A stretch of 8,414 bases of DNA from Bacillota bacterium (GCA_029266295.1 JAQSXD010000153.1:1-8414), one strand, 5' to 3'; positions 1-5,861 are shown, numbered from the stretch's first letter. Translations and numbers: made by a program. Notes: a model not told the origin generated them from the sequence alone.

Positions 1-93
1 CTCAAGAACTTCTTCAACTGCCTGATGGAATTCAGCTTCGCCAGGATTTCTCTTCTTAACGTCGTCTAAATACTTTTGTACATTAATTGACAT
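1..93 (-). CDS. gdhA: NADP-type glutamate dehydrogenase, N-terminal fragment (runs off left edge)
   Basis: The 31 visible codons start at the ATG at 93..91 and read MSINVQKYLDDVKKRN, then PGEAEFHQAVEEVLE. A short helix followed by an (E/D)-P/A-E-F-x-Q-(A/T)-V-E-E-V-L block is the typical N-terminus of the ~450-residue hexameric glutamate dehydrogenases, which interconvert 2-oxoglutarate plus ammonium and glutamate in the cytosol and are usually NADP-dependent in anabolic forms. The ribosome binding site GAGGAG (101-106) lies 7 nt upstream of the ATG. The catalytic lysines, the Rossmann fold and therefore the coenzyme preference are outside the window. It is the third minus-strand gene in a row but has its own 531-bp upstream region, so it is probably transcribed separately. 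Identity rests on the N-terminal motif alone. Confidence 0.8.
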   Translation of the reverse strand, partial: MSINVQKYLDDVKKRNPGEAEFHQAVEEVLE

Positions 94-161
94 TTTTTTA
101 CTCCTCTTTCCTATTTATAATTTTTAAACTGTAATAAAAAGTAAGTTTTCTATTCACCCAT

Positions 162-190
162 ACATTAACATAAGGATAAAATGTAGTCAA
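162..190 (-). promoter_or_regulatory. Candidate sigma-A promoter for gdhA
   Basis: On the minus strand a -35 box TTGACT (190..185, 5 of 6 matches) is followed by a 17-nt spacer and TAATGT (167..162). The -10 is weak (3 of 6), but TG sits at the extended -10 position (TG-T-TAATGT). Transcription would start near 155, giving a leader of about 60 nt before the gdhA ATG. A second, weaker pair (TTGTCC and TAAGAT) lies further upstream around 360-330. This was read by eye, so the choice is tentative. Confidence 0.45.
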
Positions 191-372
191 CAAAGAAACA
201 TCTAAAAACCGTCGTTTTGGCAAAGTTCCAATATTCTGAAAACGCCTGAAATCAACAGTTTCAAGGCAGTATTTTGTATACATCGCCTTGGATCGAAGTA
301 TAATTGGGCAACTTTTTTGCGAAATTGTTGAAATCTTAACAAGTTATAATTTTTGGACAATCTGCTGATCAC

Positions 373-426
373 ATGTAATAAATTTACATACGCAATTTTG
401 CGTTAAAATAACAAATGTAATAAATT
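373..426. promoter_or_regulatory. Repeat/palindrome cluster upstream of gdhA, possible operator
   Basis: The 12-mer ATGTAATAAATT occurs twice in direct orientation, at 373-384 and 415-426, exactly 42 bp apart (about four helical turns). The first copy also forms an inverted repeat with TTACAT at 384-389 (ATGTAA, 5-nt spacer, TTACAT). Between the copies lies a 14-bp dyad, ACGCAATTTTGCGT (390-403), with 6-bp arms. Phased copies of this kind are typical of a multi-site operator. The arms are 5 nt apart, so the site does not fit the GlnR/TnrA consensus (TGTNA-N7-TNACA). The regulator is unknown. Confidence 0.4.
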
Positions 427-522
427 GGGAAACAATAGTGCCGGCTGGGAGAAAGAATTGGAAAAAGATTAAAATCCAATAATTCTAAAAATTCAGAGAA
501 TGCTTTCGTCGAGATTCGAACA

Positions 523-581
523 GGGGTTTTTGCGATAGCAAAACCCCCTTCCACGGCAGCATAAAATGGTGAAAGGGGGTT
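523..581. terminator. Bidirectional terminator region made of two overlapping hairpins
   Basis: Hairpin A (523-547) pairs GGGGTTTT, a bulged T and GC with GC AAAACCCC around a GATA loop. Hairpin B (542-581) pairs AACCCCCTT (542-550) with AAGGGGGTT (573-581) and continues, after one mismatch, with CAC/GTG. A and B share the AACCCC strand, so they cannot form together. B lies 43 nt past the stop codon of the minus-strand ATP-grasp gene and is followed by TTTT when read on that strand. Read on the plus strand, B is followed by TTCTTTT, a slightly better U-tract. Its placement makes termination of the minus-strand gene the simplest role. Confidence 0.6.
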
Positions 582-624
582 CTTTTAATGATGAATTCAG
601 GAGCACCTCCAAACGGTAATTCTT

Positions 625-3600
625 TTAATCCGTAACTCGTAAGGGGATTGCCGGATCATATACGGAGTTGATTTTTATCGCATAGGAATCACCTTTTTCA
701 ATATCACGGTCTGTTACATAATGAACATCCAACAGGCCATCGGATTGATATCCGGTCTTAAGGTAGTTGATTTCTGATAATGCATTACTCCAGCCTCGAA
801 GGAGCACGTCAAGGCTTTCTTTTTGTTCAGAAGATCCGCCGAAATGAATCAGCAGGTCGATGTCGCTGTTATGTCTTGCAGTACAGGACCCGGTGCTGCC
901 GAAAAGGTAGATGCCCTTGATGGAATATGCCTTGAAATCCAAAGAAGAGGCTATTTTATCTGCCATGTAGTGACGCCATTTCCAACCGTCGTCATCTTTG
1001 CCTCCGGTGCGTTCGTATTCATCGAAGTAAGCGTCTGAATGCTTTCTGTCAGGCTTTTGAGGATGTTCCAGATAAGCGACTGCTTTTTCCAAATCTGCAT
1101 TCATAAGGACCACCAGCTCTTTTCTGAAATAGTTCTCGGAGATATTGATGACTTTGATGACGTCAGACAAATCAGCGAAGGAGGGCAGCATTGTATCCAA
1201 TGAGTTTGTATTTTTATGGAAGAAATTTTTATTAAACACCACCTCATCATCTTCAGGATACAGCGGCAGATACTTGATATCAGCCTCTACAAGGTCCTGG
1301 AAGAAGTGTGTTCCGAAAGAGAGCTCAGGCTGATAGCGCGACTTCTTCTGAGCGACTTCAATCAACATCGATGCATTACAGATGTCTGAATACGTCACCT
1401 GTACGCCGAGCTTGATGTCGCCCCGGCTGCCCCAGCGGCCCGGGCCCATAAGAATAAAGCTTCTTCGATACAAGATATGGTTCAGCTCACTGACGGCACT
1501 GCCTACGCGGATCAAATCCTGATGGCGCTCCAACTTTCCGTATTCTTCCGGGTCAATATATACCACGGTCTTAATTCCGGTAACTCTGCCATTCGAGATA
1601 TATTTGTCAGCTGTAAAGATGGTATTTTGTGGAGAGATGTTGGCAGGTATGGCCACAGGGAGATTGTTTCGATTTTTGCTTTGAGGACGACACTGAAGAA
1701 TATATAGATTTTCACCGTCGCTGGCAAATTCAATATCCACCGCATATCCCAGCTTTTCTTCCAGGAGAGACATGATGGATTTTAGCTGCGATATCGCAGG
1801 CGTTTTATCGATTAAACCGTCAAACGTAACGACGTACTGATCTTTTTCCGAATCGGAGAGCAATCGGTTGTATTCCGTAATAAAATCGTCTTTCAGTACC
1901 GACATCGTCAGGCCGAGGTTGGGTATTTCATTTCCGTATTCTTTCATAATATCAGCGATTGGTAGAGAAACAAATTGATTGTTTTCCATGTCCAGTACAT
2001 CCATCATCTGCGGAGAATACTTTTGCAGCTCTTGAAGGACATGATTCACCCTCAGCTTGGGCTGGCCGGGAGAAATCAGAATCGGAAAATCATCTCCAAC
2101 ACGGTCAACGGCACGGGTTCCAAGGCCCATAACCATTCTCAGCAAACCATCTTCACGCTTGAGTCGGTGAGACCAACGATATTCATTGTTACTGAAACCC
2201 ACCCCTGCGAAAAGAGGGAAGTAATAAGGTCCGACCCTCCGGCCCACAACCTCTTGTATCATGATGCCCATTTGCTCGGAGCTGTCCAGAAGTCCGTGCT
2301 CTTTTCGATATTGGATAGAATCAGGGCTGAACATGGAAGCGTATACCTCCAGAACACACTCGATCAAACCCTTCATTCGCTCTGCCTTGGTTCCTGTGTT
2401 GGTCAGGAACAGGCTTTTGTATTTCCCGGAAAAGGCAGTGTTTCGCTGATCCTCTAACAGGCTGGAGGATCGAATGATCAGGGGTCTGTCTTCACACTGC
2501 TCAAGAATATGGTTCAGCTCTGTGAGGATATAGGGGGACATTCGTGCATTTTTAATGGAGTGAACCACCTTGGGATAGCTGATTCTTATTTCGAGAATAT
2601 CCCGGTATTTATGTTCGTTCAGTTCATCAAGATAATTATTATGAAGCAAGCTTTCCAGCTCATCGGAAGCAATATACCAGGTACGAAGCTTCTTGATATT
2701 TGCGTATCCGGGATCCTGCTTCAAATTTGCCTCGATAATTTTGTTGGCAAGGAAGAAACCGGTGGCTTTTCCTCCGATTTTTCCTGCGCTTTTTGGGGAA
2801 CAGATCACTGTATCAAGCAGCTCGCAGAAATCTTCCACACTGAGATTGCGCCTCGCATTTTCAATCATCTTAGAATGATCGGTAAGGAACCTTCTCACAA
2901 GCTCAACGATCAGCCAGCGCTTCGTCGCTTTGCTGGACATCTCGGTAGAGCGGACCGCTTTTAGATACTGGATCAAAGCTTTTGAGATATCTTTTACATC
3001 AGAGTCTTTTTTGTCAACCAGTTTGATTAATTCATAGGTCTTTCCCTGATAAATCCACAGGTTGATATAATCGAATATCTCCGCATCCTTTAAGCAGGTC
3101 TTTGCAACATGAAATACACTGTTGCTCAGCAGGATCACATCCATGGCAGGGATATCGCCTCTGGGAAAATTAATTTCCCCCTTGTAGTCGTATTCGGTCC
3201 AATTCATCTCGCGGAAGATCTCGATGATGAAGGATTGGTCTGTCTTGGCCAGTAGTGTCAGCATCTTCTCACAAACGTGAAGGAGCATGGTTGGGTCCGT
3301 ATTTTGAAGAAAGAGCACAATTGCTTCCCAATTGCTTCTGGTTTCGTTGGGCTCCATTTCATGAACGCATATTTGGTTAGAAATCTTACTGGCCACAGCA
3401 TTCAGCAGCTTTTCCTCTTGCACGAGAAAGGAGGAAACAGGGGTATTTAGGGCATATTCTTCATAGCGGGCTTCGATACTGCCTCGAACACGGCCATTGA
3501 CTACAATGTCTGACCGAATAGAACTGGCGCAGATATCGGAAGGTTCGGTGAAGGAATAGACGCACTCGTCCAGTGTGATTACCACGGTACATGCTCGTAC

Positions 3601-3756
3601 ATTACAAAAGCCTCTCGGCATAACCCTGCATATTTCCGTCAGAATTATCGGCAGGGAATCACCGTTGAGTGCTTCGTCAACCCGGTACAGGCATTCCAAC
3701 TCTTTTGCCCGTTCCCGCAGAAAATCAACGGAGATTTCTTGTGGATCATTTCTCAT
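625..3756 (-). CDS. GAF-like / PEP-synthase-type ATP-grasp (PPDK_N) / nucleotidyltransferase fusion protein
   Basis: A 1043-residue cytosolic protein. Residues ~10-130 look like a divergent GAF domain, and ~140-320 are helical and unassigned. Residues ~324-695 match the pyruvate phosphate dikinase/PEP synthase N-terminal ATP-grasp domain: IGGKATG with K330, RPLIIRSSS with R429, and E676, Q688, R690 in the VDIEF...LQCRP block. These correspond to K22, R92, E323, Q335 and R337 of PPDK, so ATP binding should be intact. Residues ~710-890 (GPGRWGSRGD, ELSFGTHFFQDL) are conserved in 'PEP/pyruvate-binding domain' proteins of unknown role. Residues ~930-1043 form a nucleotidyltransferase with LFGSTG (G953, S954), the DID pair (D965, D967) and a third Asp, D1010. 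The phosphohistidine and PEP-binding domains of true PEP synthase are absent, so pyruvate phosphorylation is unlikely. The start is the ATG at 3756, 7 nt after AGGAGG (3764-3769); an in-frame TTG at 3777 lies upstream of that site and is less likely. Substrate unknown. Confidence 0.88.
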   Translation of the reverse strand: MRNDPQEISVDFLRERAKELECLYRVDEALNGDSLPIILTEICRVMPRGFCNVRACTVVITLDECVYSFTEPSDICASSIRSDIVVNGRVRGSIEARYEEYALNTPVSSFLVQEEKLLNAVASKISNQICVHEMEPNETRSNWEAIVLFLQNTDPTMLLHVCEKMLTLLAKTDQSFIIEIFREMNWTEYDYKGEINFPRGDIPAMDVILLSNSVFHVAKTCLKDAEIFDYINLWIYQGKTYELIKLVDKKDSDVKDISKALIQYLKAVRSTEMSSKATKRWLIVELVRRFLTDHSKMIENARRNLSVEDFCELLDTVICSPKSAGKIGGKATGFFLANKIIEANLKQDPGYANIKKLRTWYIASDELESLLHNNYLDELNEHKYRDILEIRISYPKVVHSIKNARMSPYILTELNHILEQCEDRPLIIRSSSLLEDQRNTAFSGKYKSLFLTNTGTKAERMKGLIECVLEVYASMFSPDSIQYRKEHGLLDSSEQMGIMIQEVVGRRVGPYYFPLFAGVGFSNNEYRWSHRLKREDGLLRMVMGLGTRAVDRVGDDFPILISPGQPKLRVNHVLQELQKYSPQMMDVLDMENNQFVSLPIADIMKEYGNEIPNLGLTMSVLKDDFITEYNRLLSDSEKDQYVVTFDGLIDKTPAISQLKSIMSLLEEKLGYAVDIEFASDGENLYILQCRPQSKNRNNLPVAIPANISPQNTIFTADKYISNGRVTGIKTVVYIDPEEYGKLERHQDLIRVGSAVSELNHILYRRSFILMGPGRWGSRGDIKLGVQVTYSDICNASMLIEVAQKKSRYQPELSFGTHFFQDLVEADIKYLPLYPEDDEVVFNKNFFHKNTNSLDTMLPSFADLSDVIKVINISENYFRKELVVLMNADLEKAVAYLEHPQKPDRKHSDAYFDEYERTGGKDDDGWKWRHYMADKIASSLDFKAYSIKGIYLFGSTGSCTARHNSDIDLLIHFGGSSEQKESLDVLLRGWSNALSEINYLKTGYQSDGLLDVHYVTDRDIEKGDSYAIKINSVYDPAIPLRVTD

Positions 3757-3777
3757 ACTTTTTCCTCCTGTCGTCAA

Positions 3778-3852
3778 TCAAGTGGCTCGCGCCACTTCGG
3801 CTAGGAAACCCTCATCAGGAATAATCGTTCCTTCTGAATCAAAAACTGCCAT
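3778..3852 (-). CDS. Possible 24-codon ORF or gene remnant between the dehydrogenase and the ATP-grasp gene
   Basis: An ATG at 3852..3850 is preceded by GAGG with 6-nt spacing and opens a 24-residue frame, MAVFDSEGTIIPDEG followed by FLAEVARAT, that stops with TGA at 3780..3778. The GTIIPDEGFLAEV part weakly recalls the conserved G-x-(I/V)-x-P-x-x-G-(F/Y)-L segment of class III aminotransferases, so this may be a decayed piece of such a gene. It may also be chance. The GAGG lies in the 3' arm of the hairpin at 3854-3891, so folding would hide it from ribosomes. No independent evidence of expression. Confidence 0.25.
   Translation of the reverse strand: MAVFDSEGTIIPDEGFLAEVARAT
3780..3797 (-). 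promoter_or_regulatory. Small hairpin just upstream of the ATP-grasp gene
   Basis: AAGTGGC (3780-3786) and GCCACTT (3791-3797) form a perfect 7-bp stem with a 4-nt loop. It ends about 10 nt before the AGGAGG ribosome binding site of the ATP-grasp/nucleotidyltransferase gene. No U-tract follows, so it is not a convincing terminator. It could affect mRNA stability or translation initiation, or be a protein-binding site. Confidence 0.4.
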
Positions 3853-3853
3853 A

Positions 3854-3891
3854 GGCTGCCTCAAAGCATTTTAATATGCGTTGGGACAGCC
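3854..3891 (-). terminator. Hairpin after the Glu/Leu/Phe/Val dehydrogenase gene, probable terminator
   Basis: Read on the minus strand, GGCTGTCCCAA pairs with TTTGAGGCAGCC (one G-U pair, one mismatch), and an inner GCAT/ATGC stem closes a short A/T loop. It begins 34 nt after the dehydrogenase stop codon. The U-run is displaced: TATGGCAG separates the stem from TTTTT. Termination may therefore be partial, allowing some read-through into the ATP-grasp gene, for which no clear promoter is visible in this 169-bp gap. Confidence 0.55.
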
Positions 3892-3925
3892 TTAACCGGT
3901 CATTACACTTGCTGAACTTTATTCA

Positions 3926-5212
3926 TTATACCCAGCCGCGGAGCTTGACGGCCTCCGCGACACGATTGATCGCTATTACATAAGCGGCATTACGCATATA
4001 AATATCTTTTTCCCGAGACAGTCTGTAAACGGCTTGGAACGCGGATGTCATCTTGGAATCCAGCTTTTCAAGTACTTCGTCTTTTGGCCAGAAATAGTTC
4101 ATATTGCACTGAACCTGCTCAAAATAACTGCAGGTAACACCGCCGGCGTTAGCAAGGAAATCAGGAACAAGGAAGATGTTTCGTTCCTGGATCAAGGCAT
4201 CTGCATCCGGAGCGGTAGGACCGTTGGCTCCTTCGCAAATCAACTTGACCTTCTTGCTGATTTTTGCAAAGGAATCCACAGTAATTTGATTTTCCAAAGC
4301 GCAGGGCAGGAGGATATCAACATCTTGCGCGATCCATTCACTTCCTTCAAGAATTTCACAGCCCAGACCCATGGCTTTTTCTTTATTGATCGTACCGAAA
4401 GAATCCTTGATGGAGATCATTGCTTCGATATCAAGACCGTTTAAATTACGGAATGTGTATGATTTGCCGTCATGCTGATCCCAGCAGGAGATCGCAATTA
4501 TGGTTCCGCCCATCGTGGAATAAAGTCTTGCAGCATATTCGGCTACATTTCCAAAGCCCTGAATGCTTGCAGTAGTAGAGGCAGGCTGGATCTCAAGGGC
4601 TTTCAGTGCCTCTCTAAGAGAATAAATTACCCCATAACCCGTTGCTTCCGTTCTGCCCAAAGATCCACCCAGACCTACAGGTTTTCCGGTGATGGCGCCG
4701 GGATAATGGCCGCCGTGGATTGCTTCATACTCATCCAACATCCAAAGCATGTGCTGACCGTTGGTCATAACATCCGGTGCGGGGACGTCCTGAACCGGAC
4801 CCATAAGGCTCGCAATCTGACGAACATAACCGCGGCAGAGTCTTTCCTGCTCTCCCTTGGAAAGGTTATGCGGATCGCAGATAACGCCGCCTTTGCCGCC
4901 TCCAAGAGGAATGTCAACTACAGCGCATTTCCAGGTCATCCACATAGAGAGCGCTCTCACGGTATCAGCTGTTTCCTGAGGATGGAATCGGATCCCTCCC
5001 TTTGCCGGTCCGCGAGCAGCATTATGTTGGATTCTATAACCGTTAAATACTTTTGTTGTACCGTCATCCATTTTTACGGGAATCGTAAAATGGACTTCAC
5101 GGCTAGGCTGCCGCAGTAATTGACGGACAGAGGGGTCCAGATCAATGAGATCGGCAACGCGGTCAAATTGGGTCTGCGCCGCTATATAAGGATTGTATCC
5201 TTCATGATTCAT
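3926..5212 (-). CDS. Glu/Leu/Phe/Val dehydrogenase, probable catabolic glutamate dehydrogenase (GudB/RocG type)
   Basis: A complete 428-residue enzyme, the usual length for this family (about 420), which oxidatively deaminates glutamate to 2-oxoglutarate and ammonium, usually with NAD. The N-terminal substrate domain (residues ~1-180) has GPAKGGIR (K71), MTWK (K95), PLGGGKGGV with the expected catalytic lysine K107, and VPAPDV with the expected proton-transfer aspartate D147. The coenzyme domain has the Rossmann loop GFGNVA (219-224), followed by NANAGG-like chemistry in DFLANAGGVT (351-360). After the second Rossmann strand it reads ISCWDQHDG (241-249) rather than the common SDSxG, so coenzyme choice is not certain. 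The ATG lies 7 nt after AGGAGG (5220-5225). The gene has its own promoter and long leader and is divergent from the HD gene. Leucine or phenylalanine dehydrogenase activity is less likely at this length and with these motifs. Confidence 0.93.
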   Translation of the reverse strand: MNHEGYNPYIAAQTQFDRVADLIDLDPSVRQLLRQPSREVHFTIPVKMDDGTTKVFNGYRIQHNAARGPAKGGIRFHPQETADTVRALSMWMTWKCAVVDIPLGGGKGGVICDPHNLSKGEQERLCRGYVRQIASLMGPVQDVPAPDVMTNGQHMLWMLDEYEAIHGGHYPGAITGKPVGLGGSLGRTEATGYGVIYSLREALKALEIQPASTTASIQGFGNVAEYAARLYSTMGGTIIAISCWDQHDGKSYTFRNLNGLDIEAMISIKDSFGTINKEKAMGLGCEILEGSEWIAQDVDILLPCALENQITVDSFAKISKKVKLICEGANGPTAPDADALIQERNIFLVPDFLANAGGVTCSYFEQVQCNMNYFWPKDEVLEKLDSKMTSAFQAVYRLSREKDIYMRNAAYVIAINRVAEAVKLRGWV

Positions 5213-5223
5213 AATAAAACCTC

Positions 5224-5253
5224 CTATTTATCTTCTTTCTATTTATCTTCTTT
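5224..5253. repeat. Perfect 15-bp tandem duplication next to the dehydrogenase ribosome binding site
   Basis: CTATTTATCTTCTTT occurs twice head to tail (5224-5238 and 5239-5253), with a degenerate third relative starting near 5271 (CTATTTACCTTCTCTTT). In the dehydrogenase mRNA this reads as two A-rich AAAGAAGATAAATAG units just upstream of AGGAGG; the 3'-most unit shares its last bases with that site. Copy number could vary by slippage and change spacing or accessibility of the translation start region. Confidence 0.75.
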
Positions 5254-5287
5254 TTTCAGGTTTGAAATATCTATTTACCTTCTCTTT

Positions 5288-5301
5288 TAAAACGCGTTTT
5301 A
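5288..5301. promoter_or_regulatory. 14-bp perfect palindrome in the dehydrogenase leader
   Basis: TAAAACGCGTTTTA is its own reverse complement. It lies about 75 bp upstream of the dehydrogenase ATG and about 110 bp downstream of its candidate promoter. A perfect dyad with a CGCG centre in A/T-rich DNA is a good candidate repressor site acting as a roadblock, or an RNA hairpin. No known consensus was recognised. Confidence 0.4.
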
Positions 5302-5358
5302 TTCTTTGAAAAATATCTTTTGAAGAGTACCTAACGAAAGAATTATTTTGTCTACACC

Positions 5359-5395
5359 TTGCCGGTTGGGCAAATCGCAGAAAAATATATTGCGA
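5359..5395 (-). promoter_or_regulatory. Two small adjacent hairpins in the dehydrogenase 5' leader
   Basis: TTGCC (5359-5363) pairs with GGCAA (5369-5373) around a 5-nt loop. Two nucleotides away, TCGCA (5375-5379) pairs with TGCGA (5391-5395) around an 11-nt loop. Both lie in the ~190-nt leader predicted from the promoter at 5410-5439. The order suggests a structured leader, but each stem is only 5 bp and no known riboswitch class was recognised. Confidence 0.3.
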
Positions 5396-5409
5396 ATCCT
5401 TTCAATGTC

Positions 5410-5439
5410 ATCATATTCTAATCCAAATATCCTTGTCAA
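5410..5439 (-). promoter_or_regulatory. Probable sigma-A promoter of the Glu/Leu/Phe/Val dehydrogenase gene
   Basis: On the minus strand a perfect TTGACA (5439..5434) is followed by an 18-nt spacer and TATGAT (5415..5410, 5 of 6 matches). The start point would be near 5403, about 190 nt upstream of the ATG. This is a long leader for a housekeeping enzyme and holds the hairpins, the palindrome and the tandem duplication listed separately. Confidence 0.6.
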
Positions 5440-5626
5440 CACGAAAAAATAAGTTTAAATCTTGTGACAATTCGGGACTGTAATTATCTGTAAGTTGCCG
5501 AAAAACAAGCTTTTGAAGTATTATGTATACATGGACAGACTATTATTATAAACGTTGAAAATTCAAAGAATATGACATATGAATCAAGATATTTTTTTAC
5601 AAATCACAAGAAATATAAGAAGCAAC

Positions 5627-5641
5627 TTACATAATATGTAA
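5627..5641. promoter_or_regulatory. 15-bp inverted repeat with TTACAT/ATGTAA arms
   Basis: TTACATA-A-TATGTAA is a perfect 7-bp-arm dyad with a single central base, located between the two divergent promoters and about 130 bp upstream of the HD gene -35 box. Its arms are the same hexamers that recur upstream of gdhA (373-420), in the opposite relative order. It could be a site for a dimeric regulator, but A/T-rich dyads can arise by chance. Confidence 0.4.
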
Positions 5642-5770
5642 AAGTGTTATTGGTTCATCAATAATAATCAGAAAACTTTTTTTAGAGAGGGGTATCTTCT
5701 TCTAAATTCACCCGCATGAGTTCGCAGAATTGTCTCAAAATTGCCTAATTTCTTGCTGTTGTAAATCTGT

Positions 5771-5798
5771 TTGACAGACGGCATAATAATCGTATACA
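5771..5798 (+). promoter_or_regulatory. Probable sigma-A promoter of the HD/HEAT gene
   Basis: A perfect TTGACA (5771-5776) with a 16-nt spacer leads to TATACA (5793-5798, 4 of 6 matches). TACAGT (5795-5800) at 18 nt is an alternative -10. Transcription would start around 5805, immediately before the leader hairpin at 5813-5841. Confidence 0.6.
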
Positions 5799-5812
5799 GT
5801 AATCGGTATCGC

Positions 5813-5841
5813 AAACGCAGCACTTTCTCGTAGCTGCGTTT
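5813..5841 (+). promoter_or_regulatory. Leader hairpin in the HD gene 5' UTR, possible attenuator
   Basis: AAACGCAGC (5813-5821) and GCTGCGTTT (5833-5841) form a perfect 9-bp stem with an 11-nt loop. It lies between the predicted start point and the ribosome binding site GGAGG (5851-5855). The stem ends in TTT followed by TGAA, so the U-tract is short for a strong intrinsic terminator. It may be a weak attenuator, a 5' stabilising structure or a protein-binding site. No competing antiterminator strand was found by eye. Confidence 0.5.
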
Positions 5842-5861
5842 TGAATAATCGGAGGGCAGCT

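Larger units (their letters stand above)
94..522. other. Intergenic region upstream of gdhA, no supported gene
   Basis: This A/T-rich stretch holds the gdhA promoter and leader and the repeat cluster, but no convincing gene. A 61-codon minus-strand reading frame at 98-283 has a poor ribosome binding site, no recognisable motif and ends inside the gdhA ribosome binding site, so it is treated as chance. A perfect TATAAT occurs on the plus strand at 345-350 without a good -35. A weak hairpin, ATTGGA / TCCAAT (457-462 and 475-480), is also present. Confidence 0.5.
5213..5861. other. Divergent intergenic region between the dehydrogenase and HD genes
   Basis: 649 bp of A/T-rich DNA with no supported coding sequence. 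It carries both divergent promoters about 330 bp apart and several dyads beyond those listed separately: ATGTATACAT (5523-5532), TTGAA/TTCAA (5555-5566) and TTATTG/CAATAA (5647-5664). TGTAA also appears twice 10 bp apart (5480-5484, 5490-5494). The number of dyads suggests regulated expression in both directions. No CodY, GlnR/TnrA or sigma-54 consensus was seen. Confidence 0.6.

Noticed and set aside
98..283. 61-codon minus-strand reading frame in the gdhA leader
   Set aside because: Weak ribosome binding site only 2 nt from the ATG, no recognisable domain, and its last codons are the gdhA ribosome binding site itself. The predicted gdhA promoter lies inside it.
509..530. TTCGAA-containing segment resembling a tRNA T-loop or attachment site
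   Set aside because: The flanking bases do not pair to form a T-arm on either strand and no anticodon or acceptor stem can be built around it.
1975..2964. Plus-strand reading frames of 150-160 codons antisense to the ATP-grasp gene
   Set aside because: They lie wholly inside a gene with clear domain motifs on the other strand, lack good ribosome binding sites and show no recognisable protein features.
625..3756. Annotation as PEP synthase (ppsA) or pyruvate phosphate dikinase
   Set aside because: Only the N-terminal ATP-grasp domain is present. The catalytic histidine domain and the PEP-binding barrel are missing, and a nucleotidyltransferase occupies the C-terminus.
4472..5119. 215-codon plus-strand frame antisense to the dehydrogenase
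   Set aside because: A shadow of a strongly conserved enzyme gene, with no ribosome binding site or domain.
5545..5566. Half-match to a CodY box (GAAAATT) near the TTGAA/TTCAA dyad
   Set aside because: Only the right half of AATTTTCWGAAAATT fits; the left half has almost no matches.
5777..5850. c-di-GMP (GEMM) riboswitch in the HD gene leader
   Set aside because: A GCAAAC string and a hairpin are present, but the second helix and conserved core of the class are not, and the leader is too short.
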